DNA of 64,000 bases from Brachypterus glaber (GCA_958510825.1 OY294048.1:20043589-20107588); one strand, 5' to 3'; positions 1-10,877 are shown, counted from the first letter of the stretch. The notes: generated by a model from the sequence alone, not told the origin. Numbers and translations: made by a program.

Positions 1-310
1 ACGCCAGGAAAAAGTGTTGTACTTTTTTCTGTTTTTAGGCTAGAGCAACAAACAGAATTTTTTTTTAGCATAATAACATTTTTTAACGCCAAAATTTAAA
101 AAAATAATATCATTTCTTTATCATATGATAGTTTTTTTTACTAAAAACAATAGTTTTCTAAATTTTTAATTTTAGAAAACGGTAAAAAATGGTAAGTGCA
201 ATATGGAATGACCCCGCTAATGTAAAAGAGAGGATGCTATGAAAATAAATGTTTTCAAATATGACGTTCACGATAAAAATAAATGTCAAATCTAATGTTA
301 TAAATTAGAT
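1..310. repeat. Left terminal inverted repeat of the mariner-like element (outer tip missing)
   Basis: It pairs with about 3118-3543. Roughly 80% of positions match by eye, with small indels. The outermost 100 or so bases expected from the right arm lie outside the window. Confidence 0.8.
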
Positions 311-645
311 TTTTACTTAGACTTAGTAAGGACCTTGTGGACTAGGGTATTTTATACTACAGAGTGTATTACTTAATTACTAATAAATTTTGATTTTTTG
401 CGCTCAATCAAATTTTTTAATTGGTATGATTGGATTAATCTTAGATTAATCTTAGCAGTTTTTTTTACAAAGTCAAGTCTATATCATAATGAAAGTATTG
501 GTAAAGCAAGTTATTATAAAACCTATTGGACAACTTATGATAAAACATGTTTTATAATTATGAGATTTTAAAAAACATAATTAATTAGCTTGTAAAGAAC
601 CCCCTTCCCTCGCAGTTGCATGAAGTTGCAGCTGGTTCATATTAG

Positions 646-1273
646 CAGGGCCGGATTCAGGGGGGTGCAGGGGGTACAGATTACCCGGGGCCCGGGCTTG
701 AAGGGGGCCCGGCGACAGAAGTTTTTAATAAACAGTTTATTTATTTATACTCCCCCAGATCCATAAGGCGTCAAAATGAGCAAATAAGTAGATCTCGTTC
801 CAAATGGGCAATAGAAAAAATTTCGCCGCGGCAGCGCTTAAGCCTTTTTGGATTTTTGTAAAAAATAATAGTGCACTGTTACTAGTGTTTTAAAATTTGT
901 AAAAAAAATCGCCCGCGGAGCTAGGGCTAATTTACCTACGTATTTTTTTTAGTTCAAGCTTGCAAAAGCTTAAAATTTGTAAAAAAATTGCCTGCGGCGC
1001 CAGAGCTATCAAAATTGAAAAAAATTTCGCCTGCGGCGCTAAGACTTTATTATTTTTTACATACTTAAACTTGCTGAACTATGAAAATAAAACAGTCAGA
1101 AATTAACATAATTTGGAAAAATTTTCGACTGTGGCGCTTAGTTAATGAATGGGGGCGCCGCTTCGGCCCTCAGTGCCTTAGCTGCAGGCCTGCATGGGAC
1201 AATTATGTTTTGAAAAAATGGGGGCCCGAGTAAAAAGTTGCACCGGGGCCCGGGCTGGCTCTGTCCGGCCCTG
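646..1273. mobile_element. Non-autonomous hAT-type element with perfect 8-bp target duplication
   Basis: The ends are CAGGGCCGGATT on the left and TGTCCGGCCCTG on the right, the classic short hAT terminal repeat. The 8-mer CATATTAG occurs directly outside both ends (638-645 and 1274-1281), which is a perfect hAT-size target duplication. The interior is GC-richer than its surroundings and repeats short CTGCGGCGC-type motifs (around 823, 909, 991, 1028, 1130). No transposase frame is present. It lies inside the mariner-like element, so it inserted later. Confidence 0.9.
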
Positions 1274-1766
1274 CATATTAGGGTCACTTCATCTAGTCCT
1301 ACTTCGTGCTTTTGTTCTTAGTCGTTTGTTTTGTTTTTTTGAACCAAACCAGACCAAAATTAGATCAAATACAGAAGAACAAAGGAAAAAAACTGTCATA
1401 TTATGGGCAATTTAGTCAATTAATTTATTGTTATGTAATTAATTACGTACATTTTGGTTGGAATTAAAAGTTAAATGATACTAAGAATAATTCTCATAAG
1501 TTAAAATATCAAATTGATTGTTATTATTAATATTATTTATTAATATGCGAAACGCAAGACGTATTTATGATATTTGAATTAATTAACTCATCATTGTGTC
1601 AAATTCCATACATCTACAAAATATTACGCCTTTCTAGAATATTTTCAGTGTTATTAGAATTGTTTTGTACAATATTTCAAATAAATCCATGTTAGTCCTT
1701 AGGTTTTCTCAAATCACTCCAGTTCTGATGAAAAAAGGTCAAAATTACGCATCTAACTTCAGAGAA

Positions 1767-2009
1767 TCATAGGAATATAAATGCCATTTCACAAAATCTA
1801 TTATTAGCAAATAATTCTAATTCTTTGCGAGTCTTCCACGATTCAAATGGATTCATATCAAGCAGCAAGTTTAATATGTATCTGCATTGATCCTCTTCCC
1901 CACATCGTCTACATAAGAAGCCCCCATTTTTAACACGATAAAGCAATTTAATTTTGTTTAGATGTCTGAGTCTGTCTGTGTATCTATCTGTCTTTTTGTT
2001 AGTAGTTAG
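1767..2009 (-). pseudogene. 80-codon frame with a C-x2-C-G-E-E motif, possible retroelement C-terminal remnant
   Basis: Directly downstream of the transposase on the same strand, in another frame and without a Met start, an open frame runs to a TGA at 1767-1769. Its last 60 or so residues contain LCRRCGEEDQCRYILNLL followed by basic and aromatic residues. The spacing recalls the C..CG.E....HIL motif found near the C terminus of many non-LTR reverse transcriptases, but the final His and Cys are not evident. It could be a decayed insertion or an uncharacterised part of this transposon. I do not recognise it with certainty. Confidence 0.3.
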
Positions 2010-3085
2010 TCATAGTCGTTTCGTAAATGTTCAAAAGTTCTCCCATCCTCCTGAATACACATAAAAAGCCTACTTTCAAAATTATGTCTGACTCGTTGAA
2101 GCATTACCGGTGTTATTTCGTTAAATGCTTCAACGATTCTTTGACGCATATTTTCAGGAGTGGTGGGAGCTTGTCGGTAAACCCTGTCCTTTACAAATCC
2201 CCACAAAAAAAAATCACACGGGGTTAAATCGGGTGATCTTGCTGGCCAGGCAATTTGACCACCACGACCTATCCATGTATTATAAGTCTCATCCAAAAAA
2301 GTCCTCACCTCATGAAAAAAATGAGCAGGAGCCCCATCCTGCATAAAAATTATGTCATTTCGCAAATTTAGTGGTACGTCTTCTAAAAGTTCCGGTAATT
2401 CATCACGCAAAATATTTAGGTACATATTCCCATTTAGATGCCCATTAAAAAAGTAAGGGCCAATAACCGAATCCCCCAGTACCCCTCCCCAAACATTTAA
2501 AGACCAAATCCGCTGGTTGTCAACATGCCTAACCCAATGCGGATTTTCAACAGACCAATAATGCATGTTATGCCTGTTGACAACTTCATTGCTTTTAAAT
2601 GTAGATTCGTCACTAAACAAAATTTTGGTAGAAAAGTCCTCGTCATCCCCTGTTAATTCCAAAAGTTCATCACAAAATCGAACCCTATTTTCAAAATCCA
2701 TCCCATGTAACCCTTGATTAAGACATAATTTATACGGATGTAATTTAGAATTTTTAATAACCCTACTAACTGATGTGCGTGATAAATGATGTTCCCTTGC
2801 GAGTATCCTTGTAGACGTGTGGGGATCATTGATAACTGCTTCTTGAATTATAGTTATAGTTTCAGGATCTTTGGTTACTGGACTTTCGCAAACTTTTTTT
2901 ATGTCCCTCACTCCTCCAGTATCCAAAAATAAATTAACAATTCTTCGTACGCTAAAGTAACTAATACTATCATCGGGGAACTTTTCTACTATTCTTCTCG
3001 TTGTTTCTCTTAAATTTCGAGCACATTCTCCATAAGTTAAAATAATTTCTTTCTTTACTTCTAACGTTATCATTTTAGCATTCAA
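2006..3085 (-). CDS. DDD-type mariner-like transposase, intact (359 aa)
   Basis: This would cut and rejoin the ends of the surrounding element in the nucleus. The first 60 residues form a helix-turn-helix region with a YGECARN motif, like the DUF4817-type N terminus known from insect transposase-like proteins. A second helix-turn-helix lies around residues 80-115 (ILAREHHLSRTSVSRVI). The catalytic core has D159 in LFSDEST, D250 in FMQDGAPAHF and D291 in SPDLTPCDFFLWG, with 40 residues between the second and third Asp. That is longer than the 34 of classical mariner and places it in a divergent lineage. The frame is unbroken with a Met start, full length and all three Asp, so activity is possible. 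The gene sits between the two TIRs. No intron or promoter was identified. Confidence 0.9.
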   Translation of the reverse strand: MNAKMITLEVKKEIILTYGECARNLRETTRRIVEKFPDDSISYFSVRRIVNLFLDTGGVRDIKKVCESPVTKDPETITIIQEAVINDPHTSTRILAREHHLSRTSVSRVIKNSKLHPYKLCLNQGLHGMDFENRVRFCDELLELTGDDEDFSTKILFSDESTFKSNEVVNRHNMHYWSVENPHWVRHVDNQRIWSLNVWGGVLGDSVIGPYFFNGHLNGNMYLNILRDELPELLEDVPLNLRNDIIFMQDGAPAHFFHEVRTFLDETYNTWIGRGGQIAWPARSPDLTPCDFFLWGFVKDRVYRQAPTTPENMRQRIVEAFNEITPVMLQRVRHNFESRLFMCIQEDGRTFEHLRNDYD

Positions 3086-3117
3086 AACTTGGTTTTATAA
3101 AAATCTTGCTTTGATAA

Positions 3118-3543
3118 ATTTTTGATTATAATGTAAAATCAAATTTGACATTTATTGTCATCATATACGACTTATTTAAAAAATTTAATTTCAAGGCATC
3201 CTACTCTTTTGCCATAGCGGGGTCATTCCATTATGCAATTGCCCTTTTTTAAGGTTTTATAAAATTAAGAATTTAAATCGAAAATTATTGTTTTTAGTGA
3301 AAAGAACTATCATATGATAAAGAAAAATTGTTACTTTTTTTAATTTTGGCATTTGAAAGTATTGTTATGCTTTTAAAAGTGCATGTATGGAGCTCTAGCT
3401 CAAAATCAAAAAAGAGTAGAAAACTTTTGTTTTGGGTAAATTAAAGATAATTAGGTCCATATTGACTGGTAAAAGTTTCATGTTGATATCTTTGTTAATA
3501 ACGCCACAGTTTGACTGATTTGTCTACCGTGGGACACCGTGTA
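3118..3543. repeat. Right terminal inverted repeat of the mariner-like element
   Basis: It is the reverse-complement partner of the left arm at the window start. It contains the shared AGCGGGGTCATTCCA block at 3218-3232 and ends in GGGACACCGTGTATA. Confidence 0.8.
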
Positions 3544-4984
3544 TAATTTTTTTAGAGGGAGCTTAAAACCAAGATAATTCCTACTTTTCTGTATCCTTTA
3601 TTTAGACTTTATTTAAGGAAATGAAACGAAGAAATGTATTTATTATGTGACAGCTTATCATAGATTTCTACACTCAAGTAATGAAATTTTCATTAAATAT
3701 TACTCAGAATAAATTCCTTCTAGTTATACCTTTCGCAGCTTACCAGCGCTGTGAATCTGCAACACAGTAGTATTAAACGTTTACTTCAAACCCCGAATAA
3801 AGAAATATTTTTCAAAAAATTAAAAAAATTGTACCAATGTGCGTTATTTACAATTCTAAACAGCTTTTGAAAAAAAAATGTCTGTCTATATGCTACGTTT
3901 TCTGGTTTGCGCGATAACTAAAGATAGAACAATCCGACCGACAAGTTTTCAGGAAAAATCAACCTTGGTAAGTGCATAAAGCCTATAGGCCTATTGAAAT
4001 AGAAAATTATTCCTTAAAAATAAAAAAGTTCTGGGGACTAAAAAAAATCGAAAGTAGCAGATGAAAAACTTAAACTTAAACTTTCTCAGAAAAGGATGTT
4101 TTTCCAAACGGACCCTCGGACCCATGTTTTTTTTATCGACAAGTGCCTTAAATAGTTATTTTTGTAATAAGAGCGCAAAATGACTTATTTCTGCTTGAGC
4201 GTGAAATTTGCTGATTGCGTCTAGCCGAGACCAGCAATCACGCTAAAGCAGAGATCACATTTTGCTCTCGTAATACAAACAACATTTTTTCTACGATCTA
4301 AAATAAATAAATAAATACATAAATATAGTAAGTTACCTTACAAGGTCGCAGCACTTAACTAAACTAAACTAAAATTTTCTGCAAATCTGTTGGTATAAAA
4401 GTAAAATCCTAATCACAGTAACTCTCCATAATTCCTTAGTAACAACAAATATATATCACATTAATATTTAGCACACGAAGTTGAGATTTAATTCAAAATA
4501 AATAATAATTTCATATTAAAAAAGTAGCTGACCAACATCTCGTCGCATATAACTGACATATAACTAACAGCCGTTTTACGATTGACGTGCTGGTTGCCTA
4601 CACTGTGCGCGCGAAAAAAATCACTGTTCTGCTTGCTGTCATGGTAACGAGCAGAAAAGTAAAATACCAGGTTATTTTAAAAACTTCATTTGTTTTTGTA
4701 GAAATGTTAACTTTTCTATTAGATTGTAGAAAAAAGTCTTTTTATGATATTGCGCGATTTTATTTGGGGCTAAAAATAAACTATTGTTGAATTTTTTTAA
4801 TGTTTTATTGTACGACTATAAGTTTGGGGTGGATAGAGATTTGCCATAAAAAAGGTTTTCACCATTTTTTTAGTAGCACCAATACTTTGGGAAATATTGG
4901 TAAAATAACAAAATACACAGCACTGTGATGTCTTTTTTTGATTTATAGACAAAGCCTTGTATTTTGCAAAATTTATTAACGTAT
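3544..4984. other. Non-coding stretch with one hairpin element
   Basis: No gene is supported. It holds the hairpin at 4160-4281. The segment around 4600-4660 (GCTGTCATGGTAACGAGC) resembles a motif in the dispersed repeats at 21640-21850 and 49500-49720. A 67-codon frame at 4587 has no recognisable domain. Confidence 0.5.
4160..4281. repeat. Hairpin-forming inverted repeat, about 120 bp
   Basis: The two arms, each near 55 bp, share GAGCGCAAAATGA / TCACATTTTGCTCTC and CTGCTTGAGCGTGA / TCACGCTAAAGCAG. This is probably a small palindromic MITE. No target duplication was found. Confidence 0.65.
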
Positions 4985-5625
4985 ATGTCCGTTTTGAGCA
5001 AGAGCAAGAATGCGTAAAAGTGTTCTGAACAACATAAATATATACCGATGCGCAGAAGTGTTTAATGGAACATGCTTACGCGCAGAAGTTTTTAATATTA
5101 CATACGAATGCGTAAAAGTGTTTTGGCAAACATATTTATGCAAATATACCAATGTGCAAGTGTGCTGCGCAAACCATAATTAATAATATATTCTGCGCAA
5201 AAGTGTTTTGGGAAACATATACAAATATACCCATGCGCCGAAATGTTTGCTTGGACAAACTTTTGCGCAGAAATATTTAGTAATATTTACGAATACGCCA
5301 AAGACATATGCAAGTATTTAGATGCCCAGTAGTGTTTGGTAGAACATACTAATGCGCAGAAGTGTTTGATTACAAAAAAAGAAATACAAACATATACAAA
5401 TATATCGATGTGCAGAAGTGTTTGGTGGAACATACTTATGCACAATTTTTTTTTTTAATTTATTTTATTATTTATTTATTTAATAGAAAATACAAATGTC
5501 CAGAAGTGTTCTAGCAAACACACAAAAACAAATAAACCGAAGCGCAGTAGTGTTGAGTGAAACATACTTATAGGAAGAAGTGTATACTAATACAAAAGAA
5601 TGCGCAAAAGTGTTCTGGATGAACA
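4985..5625 (+). repeat. Degenerate minisatellite, about 30-40 bp unit
   Basis: Variants of ATGCGCAGAAGTGTTTGG followed by AACATAC-like spacers recur more than a dozen times, for example at about 5049, 5080, 5109, 5198, 5350, 5408 and 5599. Unit length and sequence vary, and an AT-rich tract (about 5450-5480) interrupts it. Frame is not conserved between units, so coding is unlikely. Confidence 0.75.
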
Positions 5626-6239
5626 TTTTCGAGGGTCGAGAAAGTTAAAAGGAGTTTGGCAAAAAGTGTGGTGTATACTACATGTAGTCAATTACCACTA
5701 TTCTGCTGGTCTAAAATATAAAAGTTTTTAAACGCTTTTTCGTTTTAGATATTTATTACTTGTTTTAGAATTTTCTCCTTACTTAAATGTCAAAAAAGGT
5801 AGAGCCAAAACAAACGTTTTAATCCCTTTCTACCCCCTTCTCTCCCAACAGGTCTTTATCTCATTTTTGAATAATTTGGACATCTTTTAATTCCTCAAAT
5901 AATCAATTATGTCAAATTAAAAAATATCTCCCGAGAAAAAAATTAAAAAAAAAAGAAAGAGAAGTGCGATTAATGTCAGTTTTTCCGCGAAAAATACTTT
6001 TATCAAAAGAGTAATTCTACCAAAGAATACAAAATAATGAAGCAATAAAAAAGTTATAGGGGTCTTAACTTAAAAAAAAGTTAAATCTTAAGCAGGAAAA
6101 AACTTTTATCCGCGACGATTTTACTATAGAATGCGAAGCTTGGCTTTCAACAATAACAGTTATATAATTTCATTTCACTGCGTTAAAAGTTTCAACTTTA
6201 ATTAAATGGAAGAAAATTACATTTATTATAATAGTTTGT
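5626..6239. other. AT-rich stretch, nothing recognised
   Basis: Poly-A and poly-T runs only. No frame above background and no inverted repeat were noticed. Confidence 0.4.
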
Positions 6240-6243
6240 TTAA

Positions 6244-6825
6244 CCCTTCGTTAGTCGCAATATGTATACTAACAATTTTAGTCGCAATGTATCATAGATA
6301 TACATGTTTTTAAATGTTTTTTTTTATATAAATTTTTTATATTACATACTTCAAGGACTTCTTGTTAATGCAGTAGGACTTGCAAAATAATAAGGAACAA
6401 GTTTTATAAGTATATGAAAGGTTTTAATATCAAACTTTACCATAAAACTATTTTAAGTACTAAAAAGGTACAATTACACAATTACAATTACACAATTAAA
6501 ATTTATTAAAATATATCAAAATCAAACTTTTTTCCAATATAGAAGTAATATTTAGCTTATTTTCATCAGACCTAAAGCATTTTATTTGTATTTTTTTTGC
6601 ATGTAAAATATAAAAAAACGTGACTTGTCGCAAAGTATCTCACAGAGTTTAGCGGATCGTCAAGTTTACGACACACAACAAAACGTGGTTTAATTAGCAC
6701 TGATACGTGGTGGGTAATGATGTAGAGGAATACCTAAAGGGGGAAAACGTATGCAACGAAACATAGTAATGGCGATAAATTTTATATTTTAGGTGCATCT
6801 AATAGATATTGCGACTGACGAAGGG
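6244..6825. mobile_element. piggyBac-type non-autonomous element flanked by TTAA
   Basis: The terminal repeats CCCTTCGTTAGTCGCAATAT (left) and its inverse ATATTGCGACTGACGAAGGG (right) match at 19 of 20 positions. TTAA lies immediately outside both ends (6240-6243 and 6826-6829), the hallmark of piggyBac insertion. The 582-bp interior has no transposase frame. Confidence 0.85.
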
Positions 6826-6862
6826 TTAAAATTATTTGGTAATAAGCCCATTCATATTTTTA

Positions 6863-7150
6863 ACAAATAATTTAATAACAAAAAAAAACCGACTGATTAA
6901 CTAAAAAGTATGGAGAAAGAGTAATGTGAAATAAAATTATATAGTAACCATCGCAGTCGGAGGCCTATCTGCCTGCATATTATTAAAACGTTTGTATATT
7001 TAAATTAAGTTTGAAGATTTGTATCATTATTATGATATTTAGGATTGGCCCCCGACTGCGACGGTTACTATGTCATTTTATTTTACATTATTCTTGTTTC
7101 ATGCTTTTTAGTTAATCAGTCGGGTGTTTTTTTATTGAATTATTTATTTT
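6863..7150. repeat. Foldback element, arms about 100 bp
   Basis: The arms at 6863-6970 and 7045-7150 share CCGACTGATTAACTAAAAAG, AAATAAAAT and ATAGTAACC.TCGCAGTCGG in inverted order around a central AT-rich spacer. This is probably a palindromic MITE. Confidence 0.75.
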
Positions 7151-7425
7151 AAACGTTTTTTGTTAAATAAACGGTTTTATTTTACGCTGATACAGCTGAA
7201 TACAGCTAATAGAGTCGAAACATGTACAAATACAGCTGTAACTATAATAAATATTATTCATGAGACCAAGACGCATTTCTTGATAGCTTATTCATAAAAA
7301 TCAGATAAGTTTTTCATTTTTGCTATTTATAAATCCCTGATGATGACTTAAAATGTTCTGGATATACTTATCCTTGGTATACATTTATTTTTTTTGAGCT
7401 TTGAACGTTGAAAAAGCACTAAAAA

Positions 7426-7576
7426 CAATTATCCATTCGTTTAGTATATACTTCAAAGTAGAATTTGTATCCTGTTATAGCCATTTTGCCCTACTCTTGG
7501 ATAAACACTGTGTGCGGGAATGTACAGGGAATACGAATTCTACTTTAAAATGTATACTAAATTGACGGATTATCTG
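7426..7576. repeat. Short inverted repeat
   Basis: The arms around 7426-7470 and 7530-7576 share TTTAGTATA..CTT.AAAGTAGAATT.GTAT in opposite orientation with a 60-bp loop. It is probably a MITE, with no clear target duplication. Confidence 0.6.
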
Positions 7577-7719
7577 TATATGTTTATATGCATATGTAAT
7601 TAACTTTTTAAATCTAAATGTATAAAGCTAGAATTAATTTAATTTTTAATAAAGATGTACCAAGTCCATTGAATTTTTTACTTTTGCTGGTTATTGATGT
7701 TCTGATTAGATGGTGTTAA

Positions 7720-7832
7720 AGTATAGTATAGTATAGTATAGTATAGTATAGTTTATTTCTGCACTATTACATAAGCATGGAGAGCCCCAAATAAGCTTTC
7801 GGCTTGTGCTAGGGGCTCTCCATTAATTTAAA
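7720..7832 (-). mobile_element. 3' tail of a retroposon: conserved hairpin plus (TAGTA)n
   Basis: On the minus strand this reads as a stem of GGAGAGCCCC and GGGGCTCTCC (7777-7823), then a spacer and a (TATAC)n simple tail at 7720-7752. The same hairpin and tail architecture recurs at 23165-23262 and 36722-36832 in the same orientation with different simple tails. That is the pattern expected of the 3' end of a LINE or SINE family with severely 5'-truncated copies. Confidence 0.65.
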
Positions 7833-8004
7833 AAAAAAATAAATTATTCGAATTTTGACATTTTGTATTTCACATAAATTTCCAAAGATCTTCTTCCGCT
7901 GTCTCCACCTTCATTTCTATAGATTCACATCTTCCTTATATATCTTCCCAACCATCATTCCAAAAATAAATTTGCTTCTTACATTAATTTTTTATAAAAA
8001 AATA

Positions 8005-8710
8005 CACTTGTGCTCAAAAATATCGGCCCACCTAAAAAAATACACATTTTTGAATGCAAATATCTCCAAAACTATTTAATGGATTTATTCTATCTTTTTT
8101 TTATTTTGAAGCTTGAACTTTTAGCTCTTATTTACTGGAATAAAAATTATCAAACATCTTTTTTTATACCGGCAGCAATGAAAAGTGCACAGCTATGTTT
8201 TTTTACTGCACCTTTCGATATGCGCATGGTTCGCCACTGCATATTTTTTTACAATTTAATTAATTGATTTTATAGCCTAATTAAATGGAAGTAATCTCTT
8301 TTTAAATTTTTTAATTTTCCTTTTCTCGTTTAGGAGATATAAGGTTTTTTCTAAAAATTTACATTTTTGCAAGTAACAAAAAAACTACGCAATGGATTTA
8401 ATTGATTTTTTTTTTAATTTGAAGCTTAAATCGTAAACTTTTATTTATTTAATTTAGGTTTCTGTTGGAAACATGTTTAAACTGAGTTTACATTGCTTAA
8501 ATAGTCATGTTTTTTTACTCGATCTTTTTTGTTGCAATTTAAACACAAACTCAAATCTTTCCATAAGTTTTAAAACTTATTCTAATAGCCACACTTATTG
8601 TGACTGATTCCGTCTTTTATTTTTTATCATAAGTCTTCTCATTTAGGAGAAATTATGTTTTTTTGGTAAATAAGGACTTTTTAAGTGGTGGGCTAGTGCC
8701 ACCCCTGTAA
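8005..8710. repeat. Left TIR of the Tc1-type element
   Basis: It matches the inverse of 10171-10877 nearly end to end with scattered substitutions. Short frames inside it are chance. Confidence 0.85.
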
Positions 8711-8797
8711 CTAACTTTTTTATGATTGACAAGACTTGTCACTTATGTGACAATACTTTTTTAACTCGTTAAAATTTTATTTAATTGTATTATTTAA

Positions 8798-9580
8798 ATG
8801 GAAACAAGTCCGGAAGTAGCTGCCCAAGCTGTAGCTCTGCTACAAGAAGGGCACAGTCAGCGTTATGTTGCTCAACAGTTAAATATTACGAGAGCAGCGG
8901 TAAGAAGAGTATTCCAACGTTTTGAGGAGACCGGTTCCTTTAGTCGACGCCAAGGAGCTGGCAGACATAGGTGCACGTCCGCTCGGGATGACCGATTTAT
9001 CGAGCTTAATTCCCTGCGGAATGGTCGTCTAAATTCAGTTAATTTGAGATCACGGCTTTAAGAAACAAGAGGTGTAGCAGTAAGTAGGTCCACTATTGGT
9101 CGAAGGCTTTTTGAAAGAAACCTTTGCTCTTATAAGGCCGCAACTGGACCTAAACTCACTGCTAACCATCGTCGTGCCAGGCTGCAGTTTGCAAGAAGAC
9201 ATTTAAACTGGGACAGAAACCAATGGGCAAAGGTTATATTTTCTGATGAAACCAGGATATGTCTATTTGGGAATGATGCAAGACAGTGTGTCTACCGACG
9301 TCCTGGAGAACGTTATGCACAGGCCTGCATTGCAGAAAAAGTTAGTTATGGTGGTGGATCGTGCATGATATGGGGAGGTATATCATTGGAAGCTAAAACT
9401 GAACCCGTTTTTATTATAAGGGAAGAACGTGGACGGCAAAGGCGAAGTCTTACAGCGGAAAGGTATGTCGAAGAAATTTTGGAAGAGCACGTCGTACCTT
9501 ACGCCGGATTTATAGGCGATGACTTTATTTACATGCAAGACAATGCAAAGCCGCATACTGCAGCAAATGTCAGACGATAT
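8798..9580 (+). pseudogene. Tc1-type transposase, one nonsense codon and C-terminal truncation
   Basis: The frame opens with METSPEVAAQAVALLQEGHS, a helix-turn-helix with ITRAAVRRVFQRFEETGS typical of the Tc1 N terminus. An in-frame TAA at 9059-9061 ends the first frame after 87 codons. The same frame then continues with ETRGVAVSRSTIGRRLFERN, so this is a single nonsense change rather than a frameshift. The catalytic region follows with the first Asp in VIFSDETR, an MIWGGIS motif and the second Asp in MQDNAKPH. Coding similarity stops at about 9580 in a (TTGTA)n repeat, so the third acidic residue and the SPDLNPIE-type block are missing. The copy is dead. Its long TIRs could still be mobilised in trans. 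Confidence 0.85.
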
Positions 9581-9613
9581 TGTATTGTATTGTATTGTAT
9601 TGTATTGTATTAT
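9578..9613 (+). repeat. (TTGTA)n microsatellite at the transposase break
   Basis: About seven pentamers start exactly where transposase similarity ends, and replacement sequence runs from there to the right TIR. This could be the tail of a truncated retroposon insertion or a repair scar. Confidence 0.7.
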
Positions 9614-10170
9614 ATTATGAAAAACATTGGGAAATATGACTATAACGTCTATAATATTTATGTAGATAAATTTTAACTATAGTGTATACACATTGATAAC
9701 CTAGCCTCAACCGTTTAATGTTGGTTAGTTTTAGTGTTTTGTTAAATTAAATTGAATGTTTTATTGACCATAATGTAATGTAACTAATAATAACCAAAAA
9801 ACAGCATTGTTGTAAAAAAACATACACGTCTAATACGTTTTTTTGTGTTTATAATTGTTATTAAATAATTTTAATAAAATTTAAAATTTGTTTATTGTTA
9901 TTTTATTTGATAAAATATTTTGTTTAAAAAAAATTAAAAAGCAAAAAGTCCTTAAAAAGACGTTAGAACTTGTTTTTGGAGTACCATTAGAGATTTAAAC
10001 AGTCTGTGCAAAGTTCGTTCGACATATATGCCTCAAAACGCAGTCTGAGCTGGGAACCAAAAAGTTGCTAACGCAGAAAACGTGTTAATTAAATGTATTT
10101 ATTTAAGCTAAAGTTATAGAAGTGCAATAGATCTTTATATTCTATCGACGCTTTTCCGTCATATACAGTT

Positions 10171-10877
10171 TTACAGGGGTGGCACTAGCCCACTGATTAA
10201 AAAGTCAGTTTTTCCGAAAAACTTTAATTTCTCCTAAATGAGAAGACTTATGATAAAAAATAAAAGAAGGAATCAGTCACAATAAGTGTGGCTTTTGGAA
10301 TAAGTTTTAAAACTTATGGAAACATTTGAGTTTGTGGTTAAATTGCATCAAAAAAGATTGGGTAAAAAAAACATGACTATTTAAGCAATGTAAACCCAGT
10401 TTAAACATGTTTGCACCAGAAACTTAAATTAAATAAATAAAAGTTAAGGACTTAAGCTTCAAATTAAAAAATAAATCAATTAAATCCACTGTGTAGTTTT
10501 TTTGTTATTTGCAAAAATGTTTATTTTTAGAAAAAACCGTATATCTCCTAAACGAGAAAAGGAAAATTAAAAAGTTAAAAAAGAAATTACTCCCATTTAA
10601 TTGGCCTATAAAATCAATTAATTAAATTGTAAAAAAATATGCAGTGGCAAACCGTGCGCATATCGAAAGAAGCAGTAAAAAAACATAGCTGTGTAATTTT
10701 CATTGCTGCCGGTTTAAAAAAAGATTTTTGATAATTTTTATTCCAGTAATTAAGAGCTAAAAGTTCAAGCTTTAAAATAAAAAAAAAGGTCAAATAAATC
10801 TATTGAATAGTTTTGGAGATATTAGCATTTGAAAATGTGTATTTTTTTAGGTGGGCCGATATTTTTGAGCTCAAGTG
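10171..10877. repeat. Right TIR of the Tc1-type element
   Basis: It is the inverse partner of 8005-8710. Confidence 0.85.

Larger units (their letters stand above)
1..3543 (-). mobile_element. Mariner-like (IS630/Tc1 superfamily) DNA transposon, left tip off the window
   Basis: Long inverted repeats bracket an intact transposase gene. The left arm (1 to about 310) matches the reverse complement of the right arm (about 3118-3543); both carry the blocks TATCATATGATAGTT and GGAATGACCCCGCTA. The right tip reads GGGACACCGTGTATA, the mirror of the ACACGGTGTCCC-type ends common in insect mariner-like elements. The matching left tip should lie just before base 1, so the element is slightly cut by the window edge. 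A hAT-type element (646-1273) is inserted in the left half. The superfamily is well supported by the transposase; the exact family name is not known to me. Confidence 0.85.
8005..10877 (+). mobile_element. Tc1-type transposon with about 706-bp TIRs
   Basis: The outer ends are CACTTGTGCTCAAAAATATC and, inverted, CACTTGAGCTCAAAAATATC, followed by GGCCCACCT, typical of Tc1-family tips. TA lies directly outside both ends (8003-8004 and 10878-10879). The inverted arms run 8005 to about 8710 and about 10171 to 10877, with inner borders at GCTAGTGCCACCCCTGTA. Very long TIRs are unusual for Tc1 elements, which mostly have TIRs below 250 bp. A broken transposase lies between the arms. Confidence 0.9.

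Noticed and set aside
1194..1415. 73-codon plus-strand frame
   Set aside because: It spans the right tip of the hAT element and its target duplication; no domain and no conservation.
4985..5625. CRISPR-like repeat-spacer array
   Set aside because: Repeats are degenerate, spacing is irregular, and the context is clearly eukaryotic.
8010..8267. 74- and 85-codon frames near the left end of the Tc1 element
   Set aside because: They overlap or lie inside the 706-bp TIR; the right TIR does not conserve the frame.
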